Below are positions 30,915-43,639 of a stretch of 64,000 nt of DNA, one piece after another; the stretch's first letter is position 1, and each line of letters begins with the position of its first letter. The position numbers and the translations under genes are program-made. The notes beneath the pieces were generated by a model, which searched no databases, was not told where the DNA came from, and worked only from the letters and a program-made list of their open reading frames with translations. Source of the stretch: Hyposmocoma kahamanoa (lineage: Eukaryota; Arthropoda; Insecta; Lepidoptera; Cosmopterigidae); assembly GCF_003589595.1 (NCBI RefSeq), contig NW_020654748.1:7807944-7871943 (forward strand), written 5' to 3'.

Positions 30915-33099
30915 CTGCAAAATAGAGATTTAAAAAGTATTGTATTATTAAATCATTGTGTAATAATTGTATGTATTGATTTAGAAATGACGGCCCGTCC
31001 AGTTACACGAACCGCTACCCGAAAAAGGCTGGTAGATGTTCGATAAGGAAGGTTCAGAAAAAAACACTATTTTGCCGCAGCTTGACGGACGCATTGTCCA
31101 TCCTTGGACTGTAATACACCAACGATGATGTTATTAAAATGTATGGATTCATTAGTATTTTTTCCTAAATTCTTTGATCTGTCTAATGCTAGACGGTCGC
31201 TGAAGAGATATTTGTATTGCTATTCGAAACGGTATCTTAACGAAGTATACACATATTTTGGCTTTCCTTTTTAACTATAGGTGGGCTGAATGCACATAAG
31301 GTATACATTGGAAATTATACTACTTTCTTATCTAAATCCAGTATATTTGCTTCTTCAAACAAAACAACGTGTCAGGTCTTTACATGTCCCTTTGTCACTG
31401 CTGATGACTGCAATAACGAAACCCTAAGAACACGACCTAAGGTATCTACAAAGTTTTGGTATCGTCTGTGCAAAAATATTTATTTTACTATTATTTCAAT
31501 TTTCATAATATTAATGACTGATATAGTGAATGATATAGTAATAAATATATTAGATTTTTTAATTATTACAAGTTGTCAAAACAAATTTAACATGCTTAAA
31601 TAATTTTTATTCCCATGGAAACATCAGAGTGAATGTATGATAATTATTGAAATATATTATTGTTCAATAGTAGTAAATACAGTAGAGTGGCTTTTTTTAA
31701 ATAGTGTGACCCATCTTAATAAATAGTTAGATATCTGTGTGTATATCCAGTACTTGGAAGGGACAATTCATTCATTTCCTATCGTTGTAATTCACCATGA
31801 CTCATTGATACAGTGTGGTTTTCCTCAACCTAATTATACAAAATATATAATGATACCTAGGCATAGTTACAGCTCTAGCGTTTACAGCATAGGTTCCCAA
31901 ACTTTTTGGCTCACCGCCATTTTAGGCAACATAAAAAATTTCAACGCCCACGACTACAAGAAATAACTGAAAACACGTATTTTTTACATTAACTTAACAC
32001 AAAATATCACAAGCAAAAAAAGTTATATATTCGTAGTGTAGTTTATATAGATAATTCAGGTGTTTGTTTTGAAATGCGGTAGGTTGATATTATTATAAAA
32101 AAGCACCCCTTAGGACTCTTCAACGCCCACTGGGTAGGGGCCATTTTGGGAAACTATGGTTTACAGTAATAGCACAGTCTAACCAATTATTTCCTATTAT
32201 GCTCTTTACACTGTGGTTATAGTATTATAATAACTATAGATCACGTAAAATTGTTTATATGACAAATTTAAGTAATTTTGGTTATCGGTACGGGCGTCGT
32301 CGTATATTATGCTATAACAAATTGCCTTAAATTTGACGCGGTCGCAAGACACTATCGACACTATAAACAAGTAAATAAGTGTTATTATACATAAGTTACA
32401 CTTATTCTTTTTATCCATTTTTTCATACATTTGTTTCTTTTATTAAATATTTGAATGTGTTCTGTTTATCCCTATTTAAACTTCAAAAGTATTTTGAAAT
32501 AGAATATTATATGTAACATGGGTACCATCAAATACCACATAGGTACTATCATGACAATATGATTACAGCTTTAAGTTCTTAAGGCGCCCACAAAATTAGA
32601 TACTTTTTGAAGCGCTGCAGTAGCGCATCGGTGGCGTTGCAGCCGCGCCATTATTAATTAATTAATAATTAATAATAAATAATTAAAATTATCATACAAT
32701 ATTTTGAAACGCAGCTGCAACGCCACAGTCGCGCCATGCGCGCGCCACCTTTGCTGACTATATATTGTAGGAAAATTAGAAGTGGCGCGATTGTTACTAT
32801 ACTTCGTTTCAATCCATTTTAAATAAAAACTAAACAAACAAGCCACTGACCCGACCATAGACGGTTTAGTGATGACCAATTGTAATGCCAACTACAAATC
32901 GATTAATTAATTGAATTAATCGGTTTGTTCAATTGAGTCATACTAGCGGTTTTCCTTACATAACCTATATAAGCATATTTAAATTTTCAAATTAAATTCT
33001 CCTTCAAATCCTTACACTTAGATACTCGTTCGATTACGTTTGAAATATTCTATTTAATAATCGATTACTAAACTTTAATTGACTGAACACAATGTTTTT

Positions 33100-33149
33100 T
33101 TTCGAAAAGCACTGTGCAGCCCCTATGACTGCATAGTGCTTTTCGACGA
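33100..33149. repeat. hairpin in intron 1
   Basis: TCGAAAAGCACTGTGCAG and its near-perfect reverse CTGCATAGTGCTTTTCGA around a short loop. Confidence 0.7.
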
Positions 33150-33970
33150 CCTTTACTGTTACTGAACCAATTAATAAGCAAATGTGACATTTGTAATAAG
33201 TATAAATAAAATAATTATGGAAATTATCCCATGCGCAACTATGTTAATTGGTAGCTTTAATTAATGGTTGGCAGACGAAATTAACTGCAGAACGTATCTA
33301 AATTACTGTTTAAAGAAAAAGAAAACACTACACTATTGATAAAGATTTTCAATTTATAATTTTATTCTACAATAATCGATGCCAAAAAAATAAACCAACA
33401 GAGAGAGCGCGCAATATTGCAGTGACGCAATATTGCTATTAACATTGAGTCAGGAGTTGGCGTTTATACCTAAACTCAACTATTTTCAACAATGTATAAT
33501 AGTGTCCAAAATTAGTGAGTTTTGATGTAACGAATACAATAAAATCATTCATTTCGTATTATCAATATCACTATTATCAATATCATTGTTACATTAGAAT
33601 TGACATTGAAATACAACGTGAATGGGTAAACATGATCGTTATTAATGAAAAAATTACCTAGTAAATTCAGCAAAACTTAAGCAAATGTAAAAAGGACGAC
33701 TGAACCATATGAAACACTTCCGTCGTTTAAAAAACTTTTCAAATTTGTAGGTAGATGTTTGTAGATTAACAAATTAAAATTAGTCAGACGACTATGGTAA
33801 TAAATTTTATTTTTAAATTGTACCGATACTTAATATGAAACAAGTTTTAGGCAATAGCTTTCGAACTATATTTGATTGGTGGTACAAAACTGGTTCCTAA
33901 TTAGACAATGATGAACATTAAAACGACTGCTATGGAAATTTTAAATTACACATTTTCGAACGGCTACGGA

Positions 33971-34117
33971 ACCGTCGGTGTTTTGTAGAAATGTAATTAA
34001 AAACTAAATTAAATTTTAAACAGGCTAAATATTTGAAAACAGCCTTTACAACCTAAAACATTCTCCCCTGAAAAATTTTTCGAAATGTCGGTTACGCCTT
34101 TTCTACAAAACACCGAC
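33971..34117. repeat. foldback repeat in intron 1
   Basis: CGTCGGTGTTTTGTAGAAA (about 33972-33990) and its exact reverse complement near 34099-34117, with ~110 bases of AT-rich loop. Confidence 0.65.
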
Positions 34118-34234
34118 GACATTACTTGTGTCCATATCTGTCTGTTTAAAATAGGTATCATTCAAACGGAGTGTTGTCAACAGCAGAGTTGACACTGGCA
34201 TGATGTAATCGTTGATTCTAGTCGTCTGGATATA

Positions 34235-34245
34235 GGGAAATTCCC
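34235..34245. promoter_or_regulatory. palindromic Rel/NF-kappaB-like motif
   Basis: GGGAAATTCCC, a perfect palindrome close to insect kappaB sites, in intron 1 of a serpin. One 11-mer in AT-rich DNA can occur by chance; there is no other support. Confidence 0.2.
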
Positions 34246-34724
34246 AAGTGCGGTACAACTTGTAATATCAATCTGCTATGTTAAGTTCCCAGAATTCAAT
34301 GTTATTGTGTATAAATATTGTTTCTGATTAGGTAAAATATGCCGAGACTCAATTATAGATAGAACTTTATAGATAATGAATATCGCCATACTAATAACTA
34401 CCAATGGCCTTTAACGAGTTTTGTGGTAACGTAACAGACTATAGACATTGGTATACTAATTTAATGACACTTAGAATTATCGAATAAAATATCTGTTGAC
34501 AAAGGCATTGAGAATAGCTATTATATTTTCGGTTTCTGGGAGTTTGGTTGGTTTGTATACATTCTAAAATTGCCTTTAAAAACGTTGTGGCCATGTTGGA
34601 ACGATTATTGCGATATTAATGTGATTTTATTTATATTACCTATGGTATTCTAACCGGGAATGTTTATTCATTCATAATAGAATCTGGTCAGATTGCGGAA
34701 AAGCCCAAGCCTACAATTTCATAC

Positions 34725-34913
34725 TTTTTTTATGAGACCAAGTGACGGGACTAACAAGTCTGTCTATAGCAATTGCATAGAGTGGCAACTCAGAGCTTGA
34801 AACCGCTAATATCTGAGGAACACTGCCTCTACCCCTGTCGCTTTGAGACTAAAAGCTGAAAAATCTCACGTTCCTGTAATTTGACTAGCACCCTAAAAAC
34901 CCGGAACGTTACA
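34725..34913 (-). mobile_element. SINE-like repeat, family S copy
   Basis: Reverse of a unit found seven times in the window: a start like GGGTGCTGGTGAAATTACAG, a middle like AAAGCTCTGAGTGGCACTGC, and an end like GTCACTTGATATTATAT then an A/T run. Diverged. It gives rise to spurious short frames. Confidence 0.65.
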
Positions 34914-35136
34914 TTAAAAACAATCAGTCAGACGGTAAATATGACAGAAATTAATTTGGTATGTTTGTTTTAGTTAGCAAAGCTATGATCATTAAATTGT
35001 TACCCATTGTGCAATTCTAGAGTTCCGTTCAAATCAAACTGATGAAATAATTGCTGTGATAATGTGAAGTAAATAAGAAACAAAACAAAATTATCTTTTA
35101 TAAATGATCTATGCAACCTTGACTGTAACTAACAAT

Positions 35137-35172
35137 CGTGTTCCAGTGTATCTACAGATACACTGGAACACG
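35137..35172. repeat. perfect 36-bp palindrome
   Basis: CGTGTTCCAGTGTATCT, two bases, then its exact reverse complement; a 17-bp perfect stem. It sits in intron 1. Confidence 0.9.
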
Positions 35173-35467
35173 TTTTGTAACAACCGGACTTGAAAACTTA
35201 AAATGTATACATATAAAGATCAGCTTAGTGTGGTACCTAGGTTATACAATATTGGTACATGCCGTTTTAAAGTCATCAACAGAAATGTATACAGTTTAGA
35301 AGACTTTTTAGAAGTTCACTGCTGGTCTAAAAAGTAGGGTGGTGAAACCGTGACCATGGGACCTATAAAGGGCCCGAAACGTCGGTTTGTTTGAAAAAAA
35401 ATCTTTGATTAATAATTTACGTAAAAGTGTACCTATTGATATCTTTGTTCGCTATTATAAATGAAAT

Positions 35468-35630
35468 TTTTTTTTATGATACCAAATGACGTTTGAACAA
35501 GTCGTGCTCTTGGTGGTAAGGGACACGCCTGTCCATAGCAAATGCAGTGCCACTCAGAGCATTAAATCGCAAAGGTCTGGCACCGCCATTGCGCTCAACA
35601 CCCTGAGACATAAGTTGACAAATCCTATGT
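35468..35630 (-). mobile_element. SINE-like repeat, family S copy
   Basis: Reverse orientation; GACACGCCTGTCCATAGCAA and CAGTGCCACTCAGAGC match the other family S copies. The upstream part is truncated. Confidence 0.6.
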
Positions 35631-36293
35631 AGATGTTATATTATGGAAACGAAAGCAAAATTTACTTGAATAACTAACAAAGACGCGGGTAGACGCTTTT
35701 TGGGTACAAATACACAATGTATCTTCAAATATTTACGTTGAAATGTTAGCCTAGCGTTAATAATAATAATAATAATAGTATTTAACAAAGTTTATTTCCT
35801 ATGAAATTTAATGTTCTAATGAAAAAATCAGCGACATTGTAAGTTCGCTATACGAGTTTGGATACTACCTTCACTTTATACAGATAACAATAGTTTTAAA
35901 ATACTAAAACATAGTAAGGTACGTAAGTAACTAAGTATAAAATGTCTGTCTTTATTGGAAACATAAAAACTGTAAAATCTCGTATAATTTAATTCGATTT
36001 ACATCCGAAAAAACTGTAATTTTGTGTTTCTTCTTACAACTAATCAGCGTATGGTCACACCATCATGAGTTAAGCAGAGTGCTGGACTATGTACATAATT
36101 GCACTTTATTTAGTTAAAATTCAATTTAAAAATAGGCAGTTTGTTTATCACGATGTTTGAACTATCTTTAAATATATTTAAGATTTTCAAAGGTACACCA
36201 TACATAAGCAAATTATCAAACCATGAAACTTCAAACATTAACATCGAAATCAATAAAACGGTAGACAACTACGTTTAAGAAAAAAAAACTCAC

Positions 36294-36312
36294 GTGTTAA
36301 AATAAGCTTCAT
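36294..36312 (-). CDS. serpin gene A exon 1 (start codon and signal peptide start)
   Basis: ATG AAG CTT ATT TTA ACA C|GTGAGT. Joined to exon 2 it gives MKLILTLSVLVAAVMA then EQDPK, a classic signal peptide. The start is chosen because it supplies the only missing base in phase, has a good donor and a CAAAC context before ATG. The distance of 5.4 kb to exon 2 makes this the least certain exon. Confidence 0.75.
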
Positions 36313-36385
36313 GTTTGTTGTTGCGCGTGCGACCGGTGATCTCAGACTAACTTGTTTCCATGATGACCCCTCTTTTTATCTGTTT
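36313..36385 (-). promoter_or_regulatory. candidate core promoter of serpin gene A
   Basis: On the minus strand AGATAAAAAG (36371-36380) lies about 30 bases before TTAGTCTG (36343-36350), an initiator-like sequence. This would give a 5' UTR of about 36 bases. Confidence 0.3.
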
Positions 36386-36399
36386 TTGTCAGTGGCCGT

Positions 36400-38455
36400 G
36401 AGTATGATCGATTTTGTACATAACTAACGTAACGATTGTATAAACAAAGAAATAATTCCACTCAAAGGTATAAATGAGGAAAACTTAGTTAAAATATAAT
36501 TATATGCATTCTTTAAATTTATTTAAAGGCCTAATCGAATTTACTTTGTATTTAAATTCATTGCTTCAAAAATAGACTAGTGAGATTTGTTAATTTAAAA
36601 AAATAAACTCTTGGGGACACCTTGCTATTCGTCGGTAAGTCACAATGATTCTATATTTCAGAAACTAGGTACCTATATGTACTTTACTGCTATCAACTTG
36701 AAATCTAGTATAGTTGTACGTTACAACTTGGTTGTTCGTTTCTATTCTATGTAGTTGAAAGTGTATTGAATGTTAATTTTCAATGATGGAATCTAAAAGT
36801 GGTATAAGTCGATTTTTATTCGCGTGTTTCACAAACGCGCGTTTGCATCGATACACTTACGATTATTTTGTAGGCTATTGCATCTATGCGAACGCGCGAC
36901 TGCATATGCATATATTGCATCATTATGTATGTTGAATCGTTATGTACGAAAAATCTGAATAGGTTTATGCACATTGTTCGTTTCGTTGATTGTAAATTTA
37001 AAAGTCGAATTAATAAATATATTAAATAAATAGATTACTTAACGATTTTACAACATGTATCGCGTTTGCATTGCGTCTAAACGTCGCCGTGTGTAACCAC
37101 TCTAAAATAGAGATTTCGAAAGCAGTCATCTTCTAGATCGAATGGGATATCTTAAGAAATAACCCCTATTACACTTTCTTTAAGCTGTTTAGTGTTTTTA
37201 TTTAATGTTTTTATTTTAAAAATACTCAAAAAATTTGCATTCCCTCATGCTTCGAAGGTAAGAATAAAATCTTAGTACCTATAAGAAACTAGAATGTGAG
37301 ATAATATAAAAGATTTGAATGGTTTTCACAAAAATGGGGGGGTAGAAGTTTGGGTTTCGAACTGCTAAGTTTAGTAATATGTACAAAACAACTATAAATC
37401 TCTAAACATTAAAAAAAGTGCAGAAAATTTTACTGTTTCTTACCACATCATGTTTGACAAAATCTGATATAGTTCAGGCTGGTAGATGGAAGATTTTATA
37501 TCATAACCATTCTTATGCAAGCAGCCCTAATCCATTACATATTTGGGGTCGACACAGCATTCTAATTTGAACAGTTTTATAACAAAGCTTCAAACATCTG
37601 TAGTTCAATAAAGTGATATTTATTCGACATACATAATATGTAGTTATGGTCAAACTATCTGAAATTTTGATGTTTAACATATATCTTAATCAAAAGTCTA
37701 TAATGGCATAAGCACGTAATTGGTATAATTTTAGAGTTATTACCCAATTAATTAGAACTCTACAATAAGTGGGGGCGATATTAAACCCATGTAGATTATA
37801 GTTTCGTTGCCATTGAGTACATAACCGATGTTTCTTGCTGCAGGATATACGTATAGTTAATTCATGTAGAAATTCTTTATTTTCATTACGACAAAAAAAT
37901 ACATATTTGGTATGTTATGAGGCATTAATACTGCATTTTCGTCAACTCTTAACCTCTTTTCAATCAACTCCAATAAATATGCTGAAAATTAATAATTAAA
38001 AGCTGTACTTATTTCAGGTATTTACAGATAGGTTATAAAGAACCTCCCATCCAATCGATATAAAATAATACCTATAACTACATACAAATAAACGGTAATA
38101 GTTAATAGGTTACTTATCTACTATAAAAAACCAGTAAACTCTATTGTCTGTTATATAATGCATCAGTGACTATAGTATATTTAACAAATGTTCATGACTA
38201 CGAGTATTAACTGTGGTCATGTAGAAGTCTAAGAATAAAACATGAGGATGTATTTGTTACGTAAACTGTATATTTCAAAGGAATAAACAAATATTACACA
38301 ATCTGAGTGTGTTAATTGAAAGTAAGTTATTTTTGGCCCAGACGAGGCTGTTACTAAACTGATATCAGTATCATATATACGTACTATAAGTAACAATAAT
38401 TGTAACTTTTTAATTGAAAATAAATAATCGACTTCAAAAGTTTGCTTGACGGCTA
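36400..38455. other. intergenic AT-rich spacer, no gene seen
   Basis: No supported ORF, RNA gene or clear repeat structure; only simple AT-rich sequence. Confidence 0.5.
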
Positions 38456-38459
38456 GTTT

Positions 38460-38837
38460 CGATTTTCATGGGAAGCCCTCACCAGATTCTGACTTCTCGG
38501 TGACAATGGGACTGTTACAGACTCCTTTGTACATTTTATACACTTTTATGGTTGTCATGGTGACGGTGGTTTGTTGATTACACGTATTGTGTCAAGTGAA
38601 AATTCGACTTTTATTTGCGGAAAATATTTTTTTAATTTGTGATAGCCAAAGCGAACCTGGAAAAGTTTCGTCGGTGTCGGCTTCCTTCTCGAGGTTGTGT
38701 TTGACAAGCCGGATATTTTGGCCAAGGTAGACGTATTTGTGCACAACCTCAAGAGTGATCCCACCTACGGTCCTACCTACTACAGGTCCCGGGGTCACAT
38801 GTGCGTTGAACATACCTTTCCTTTTGTCCAGGTTCAT
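38460..38837 (-). pseudogene. RTE-type LINE reverse transcriptase fragment
   Basis: MNLDKRKGMFNAHVTPGP, then LEVVHKYVYLGQNIRL and NLEKEAD match the thumb region of RTE-like reverse transcriptases. Frames shift within ~80 residues. Dead fragment. Confidence 0.7.
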
Positions 38838-38878
38838 CCTGAGACCTACTCACTTTGAAGAATGTTAGTAATTACGAC

Positions 38879-39110
38879 TTATAAATATGTACTGAGTTTA
38901 GTGTATGAATGACGTTTAGTCCAGTGTTCAAGAAATGAACCCTGGACCCTGCCAGCAATACCACTCACGATGTGGTCACCGCTACCACGCACTCTGCGCA
39001 TCAAAAATGCCGCTCTCTTTCTCGTGATGTCGACAAATCCATCGACATGAGCGTCCTTGAACATTCCTGACGCGCTATAGAACACGGCAGCCGCAACAGC
39101 ATCCTGAATA
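38879..39110 (-). pseudogene. LINE reverse-transcriptase C-terminal fragment
   Basis: SASGMFKDAHVDGFVDITRK and RAAFLMRRVRGSGDHIVSG match the tail seen at 1338-1550, so it belongs to the same old family and not to the neighbouring RTE piece. Confidence 0.65.
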
Positions 39111-39179
39111 TATTAAGTATATAATAATTCATCAAAATGCACAATGTAACGGAAAACATCACAACGTTGCCCGAAACGG

Positions 39180-39415
39180 GTTTTTTTAAATGTTATTAAG
39201 TGACGGTATGAACAAGTAGTGCGCCTGGTGGCAAGCGACACGCCTGTCCTGTAAAGTTGCAGTGCCACTCGGAGCTTCAAATGGTAAAGATTTGAGAGGT
39301 ACTGCCTCTGCGCCCATCATCCTTAGATGAAAGTTGATAAGTCCCGTGTGCCTGTAATTTCACCAGTCCAGGAATACCACCAGTAATATAATTTCACCAG
39401 TAATTTTACCCTTCA
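39180..39415 (-). mobile_element. SINE-like repeat, family S copy
   Basis: GTGACGGTATGAACAAGTAG, GACACGCCTGTCC and CAGTGCCACTCGGAGC mark a reversed family S unit. Confidence 0.65.
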
Positions 39416-40010
39416 AAACCGGAACTTAATGTAAACATTTGAAAAAGTGATTTAATAATGATTTGTGGATTTCAATAATTGTATATTAATTGAGTCGTAA
39501 TTACTCTTCTAACCATGAATCAGAAAGTATGTTATAATCTATCGTTTTAAAATGCAGGAGGAAAAATTGTATGAAAATTATTTTATAACGCGTTGAGCAG
39601 GAGGAAAAGTCTATATCCATTTCTATGGTGCTGTTTTTTTTTGAATTGTAACCACTGGTAACCATTATTACAGGTCAAACACCAAAAAGTTTTTACTCCA
39701 AGTTTGCCAATGATTGTGGCCTCTTGCGTTTTCTGATCAATAATTAAAAAAAGAACAATTTGAAAAACGCGCGCGGGATTTGGGTGCTATATTTTCAGAT
39801 TATATTTTTGCAATAATGATTTTACTCAAAATGTTGACGAGTGATAGTGAAGATTTAGTAACGCCGCTAAAAGAAACTGCAATAACAGTTACTGAGAACC
39901 TATTTCGTGAGAAATACAGAAATAAAGAACAAGACGTATGAAGAGTTTTTACATTGGAATATTTAGAAAAATATTCTTTGTAATGTATTGTTAAAAAGTA
40001 CTATTAATAT

Positions 40011-40238
40011 CATTGACTTACAATTATAAGGACGTCGGGTCCGCGCTAAAAAGTGTCCGCACTTGTAAGGCGCTAAAATCGTATACAGAGCGCCAAACTC
40101 CGCTTTAGTCTTCATTTGTTCGACTGACAGCGCGATACTGCGATGACATTACAATTTAAATTTCGAATAGGTTGACTTGGGACATTTTTTTCGTGGTTTT
40201 TGTATTAGACCCGTCGTCCATTTATTTGTAAGTCAATG
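40011..40238 (+). mobile_element. 228-bp MITE, copy 2
   Basis: Same length and nearly the same sequence as 18201-18428 but inverted. Ends CATTGACTTACAA and TTGTAAGTCAATG; flanked by ATTAATAT on both sides (40003-40010, 40239-40246), the same eight bases as copy 1. Confidence 0.85.
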
Positions 40239-40440
40239 ATTAATATAGAGTTAGTTTTTTATTTTCCGCGTAGGTGTAGTATGAAGCACTATATACAAAG
40301 TGTTACTCACATGAAATTGGTCCTATGTATCATCTTCCAGGGTTTCGAATTTTCCCGTACTGTCTCATTTAAAAAAAAAGCACTCAGCATAACTCGGAAA
40401 AAAGTGCGTTCCCATCTCGGTCACTTTCTGCCGTGTTTTA

Positions 40441-40625
40441 AATAATCTCAGTGTGGAGTACTAAAAAAACGACCTCAAAAGTCATTCATTCCTTAGTTTG
40501 CCACCCTCAGAGGTGGAATATTTTCTTCAAATTTAAATGGGAAAATTACTGATTATGCGCGTGTCTATTATATATTAAAAAAAAAAATACGAACTTTTTT
40601 TTTAGTACTCTGTACTGAGATTATG
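40441..40625 (-). repeat. family E repeat, truncated copy
   Basis: TCAGTGTGGAGTACTAAAAA, then CGACCTCAAAAGTC, and at the other end TTTTTTTAGTACTCTGTACT. These are terminal motifs of a repeat present in fuller form at 43640, 52062 and 61795. Confidence 0.55.
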
Positions 40626-41279
40626 AGTCAAATGTTTTGAGCTCTAGGAAGAACAAATAAAGTCTTATAATATAAGAGTTTTGAAGTGTACACTAAATTT
40701 GCCTTTATTTATCAGATTTACATTATTTAACAATCGTTACGCTAAATTCAATACTTAGGATATTTTTTAACAAAGAATAAAAAATAAAAGGAAACATTAT
40801 ATCCGTATGAAAATCCAAACCGTTTAACAGCTATGCTAAACTAAACATTTACCTTTGCGTACAATATCAAAGTGACTAAACAAAACTGTCATACAGCCAA
40901 GCCAACAGTTGTTTTTTTAGGATATTTTTCATCGGTTGTATTTAAAAAAATTCTGAGTTAAAAAGGTCAAAAAAATTATTTCAAGTTACCTATGCAAAAA
41001 GAATTCGCTTTCCACCCTTAGTAACTTATTTTTGTGAACATGTGTATTTGCACAATTTCATTGGAATTGTTATAATAATTCCTGGAAAAACAAAGTTTAT
41101 CGAACTAAGTTTGAGAGGTTTGAAGTATAAATCACAATCAGGATATAATATCGTCAATAGTAGGGTATTTCTGCTTTGCTTCGGTGAATGCGACGTCTGA
41201 ATTCTCTTAGTGGACGCAGTGGAGTAGGTGGAGTGGTAGAGGGTACATGGGGCTTAATAGAGTGCTACTTTTAGTCAAA

Positions 41280-42898
41280 TTATTACACTGTTAAGTGGTT
41301 GCAACTTTGATAAATATACAACAGTGATTCTTATAATAGGTGATAGTAATAACATTAGTAAAAAAGAAGTAAATAGTAGCATTGACGTGTTCTTGAGAAT
41401 TCATGAGAAATGTGGGTGGAAATTCATACTAAGTGCATTCCCTTACTGCTCTAACCTAGGCTCTAACATAAATTCGCACATTCATAATTTGACTTACCAT
41501 CATAGTGACGTTATATTTTGTTTTGACATTAATAAGTTCGTAAGGAACTTCAAACTTTTTGAGGATAATTTAATTTTACCCATAAGGTATCTGAGACATA
41601 TAGCTAGTTTGCTATCTTTTAATATTAAGGACGCTGTTATAGAAAATATAACACAGTCCCACGACAATGCTCCTACTTTAAGTAGCTACAGTATACTTTT
41701 TACTAACCATAATTTAAACTAAAAAACACGACAACAGAAAAGTCTAATCGTTTCCATGTAGTACATCAAAATATTCAAGGCTTTTCTGGCAAAACATTAG
41801 AAATAAGTCTTTTTTTACACGATATTTCCGTTGACGTGTTTTGTGTTACAGAACACTGGCTGAAAGACTATGAAGCAATTAACAACATAGAAAATTATGT
41901 AATAGTCAGTTCGTTCATAAGAAAGAGCTTAAGTAGAGGCGGATCCATGATTATTATTAAACGTAACTTAAAATTTAAAGAGCGTAAGGATATCACAGAT
42001 CTTTCTACTGACCGAACTATTGAGATTACATGTGTGGAATTGGATCAGTTTGTCGTCTTATGTGTATACAAGCCCCCCTCTGCAAATTTTTACGAGTTTG
42101 AATTAATTATGGAAGACAGCTTAAAGCGGATTTTTCCAACCAAAAAAACGTAGTAATATTTGGAGATTTCAATGTAAACCTGTTGGAAAACTGTTTTTTC
42201 TACTTCTGTAAGACTCATTAATTTATTTAAAAGTTTTAACTTGATTAATCTTTTCTTAGAACCGACTCGCATCACTGCCTCCTCTTCTACTTGTATTGAT
42301 AACATCTATTGTAACACAGACGCAGTGTCTAAATCAATAATAAATTGCTTAAGATCAGACCTCTCAGAGAAAAGTTTAAGGAGACTGGTATCATGACTGT
42401 GGCATCACAGTACATTTACTCAAATATTTTATATGCCCGTAAAAATATACATAATTTCAATAAGAAAGAAGATATCCATAATATTAACCTTAGAGCTAAA
42501 TCCAAACTCATGGTACCAAGATTTCGTTTAACCAAGGTAAACAACTCTTTTATGGGGAACTGTATACGTTTTTACAATAAGATTCCGGAGCATATATTAA
42601 GTTTATCATTTCCTAAGCTTAAAAACTACATTAATAATATTTTGATCGAAAAATCATATTACAAAATTGAAGACTACGTGTTAGATAAAGATGTATGCAA
42701 AGATGACATGGCTCCAGAATCCACACAAATTTGATTCAAAGTGTATTCCATAGCATTTAAGTTTATTTCAAAAGAGCAATGCCTAGAGTTTCTTGCTCGT
42801 TCTTCTCAGGGAGGTCAGCGTAGCAGTAGCTTAAATGTGACGTTTTCAAGTGTAAATTTATTTTACCTATTGAATAAATAATCTTTGACTTTGACTTT
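41280..42898 (+). mobile_element. internally deleted LINE
   Basis: Three pieces in order: an ORF1-like stretch (41324-41722, ILIIGDSNN start), an AP-endonuclease start (41836-42153: FCVTEHWLKDYEAI, GGSMIIIKRN, CVYKPPSANF), then a reverse-transcriptase C-terminal tail (42345-42734: IMTVASQYIYSNILYARKN, FMGNCIRFYNKIPEHI). The polymerase core is missing. The 3' end is AATAAATAATCTTTGACTTT, a LINE tail with (TTTGAC) repeats. It interrupts the repeat described at 6780-6950, whose halves flank it. Confidence 0.75.
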
Positions 42899-43639
42899 GC
42901 TGCAACAAAGGCTTTTATCCAAAGTTTTGGCTGAAAATGATACAAAGTTGAACCGTGACTTTGATAACAAAACAATTACACATATAACCAGACACTTCAT
43001 ATACCTTCATCATCGAGTATATGTTTAATGGAATAGTACACAGTATATTGTCAAGAAGAAAAAAAATCCTGGACAAGTACCTTCATCAAAAAGTTTTAGA
43101 TGGGCCGAGCCAGAACCTTTGGTACAGTAATAGTAGTTCACGTGACTGTTACATAATGAAAGGCATTAGAAAATGAGTGCGGGCTTAAAACATCACACGA
43201 GTGTTTTAATGCCTAATTATGTGCAGTTACATACATATACTGCTTTATCTATACACATATTAAATGATGTCCTCTATGATGTGTGACGGGAACCATATGT
43301 TACAACTGGCGAAATGGGGGAAAATAAAAACTTTTTCTCACCCATGTCACACAATCCTAGTTTTTATTTAATTCATAGACAAACTAGATTCGATCCCAAT
43401 TATCACATCGTTCGATGATATCGAACGATAGTAACGTGTGAAATTTGTCAAAATTGTTTGCTATTGACATTTCATTTCGAATAAAATTCTTCATCTCGAC
43501 TGATATTAGAACTGAGGTCGAATCAAATTGTTTTGTTTTACAAAGATGTTCGAAATTTGAATGTAATAATAAAATCGAATTTGATGTTATTATGAAGCAA
43601 TAATAACATTTTCACAGATAAGAAATTTGTTCTAACATA

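Larger units (their letters stand above)
30915..36293 (-). other. serpin gene A intron 1
   Basis: About 5.4 kb with no exon recognised. It holds repeats listed separately: hairpins at 33.1, 34.0 and 35.14 kb, two SINE-like copies at 34.7 and 35.5 kb, and a short core repeat near 35340-35400. A GC-rich inverted pair GGCGTTGCAGC/GCTGCAACGCC lies at about 32630-32730. Confidence 0.7.
7262..36348 (-). other. serpin gene A: locus overview, serpin-1 type with alternative exon 9 array
   Basis: A secreted serine-protease inhibitor gene. Exon phases all join: exon 1 ends C|, exon 2 begins |TA, and exons 2-7 end on codon boundaries. Exon 8 ends one base into a codon, and every usable exon 9 copy begins with the remaining two bases. 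The common part is 354 residues; with any exon 9 the protein is about 395 residues, the usual serpin length. The layout (eight constitutive exons, an array of alternative exon 9 copies and a shared 3' exon) is that established for Manduca sexta serpin-1, whose isoforms inhibit different haemolymph proteases. Of 22 exon 9 copies found here, 12 look usable. That only one exon 9 is chosen per mRNA is inferred from the known gene and from each copy carrying its own stop and donor. Confidence 0.9.
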
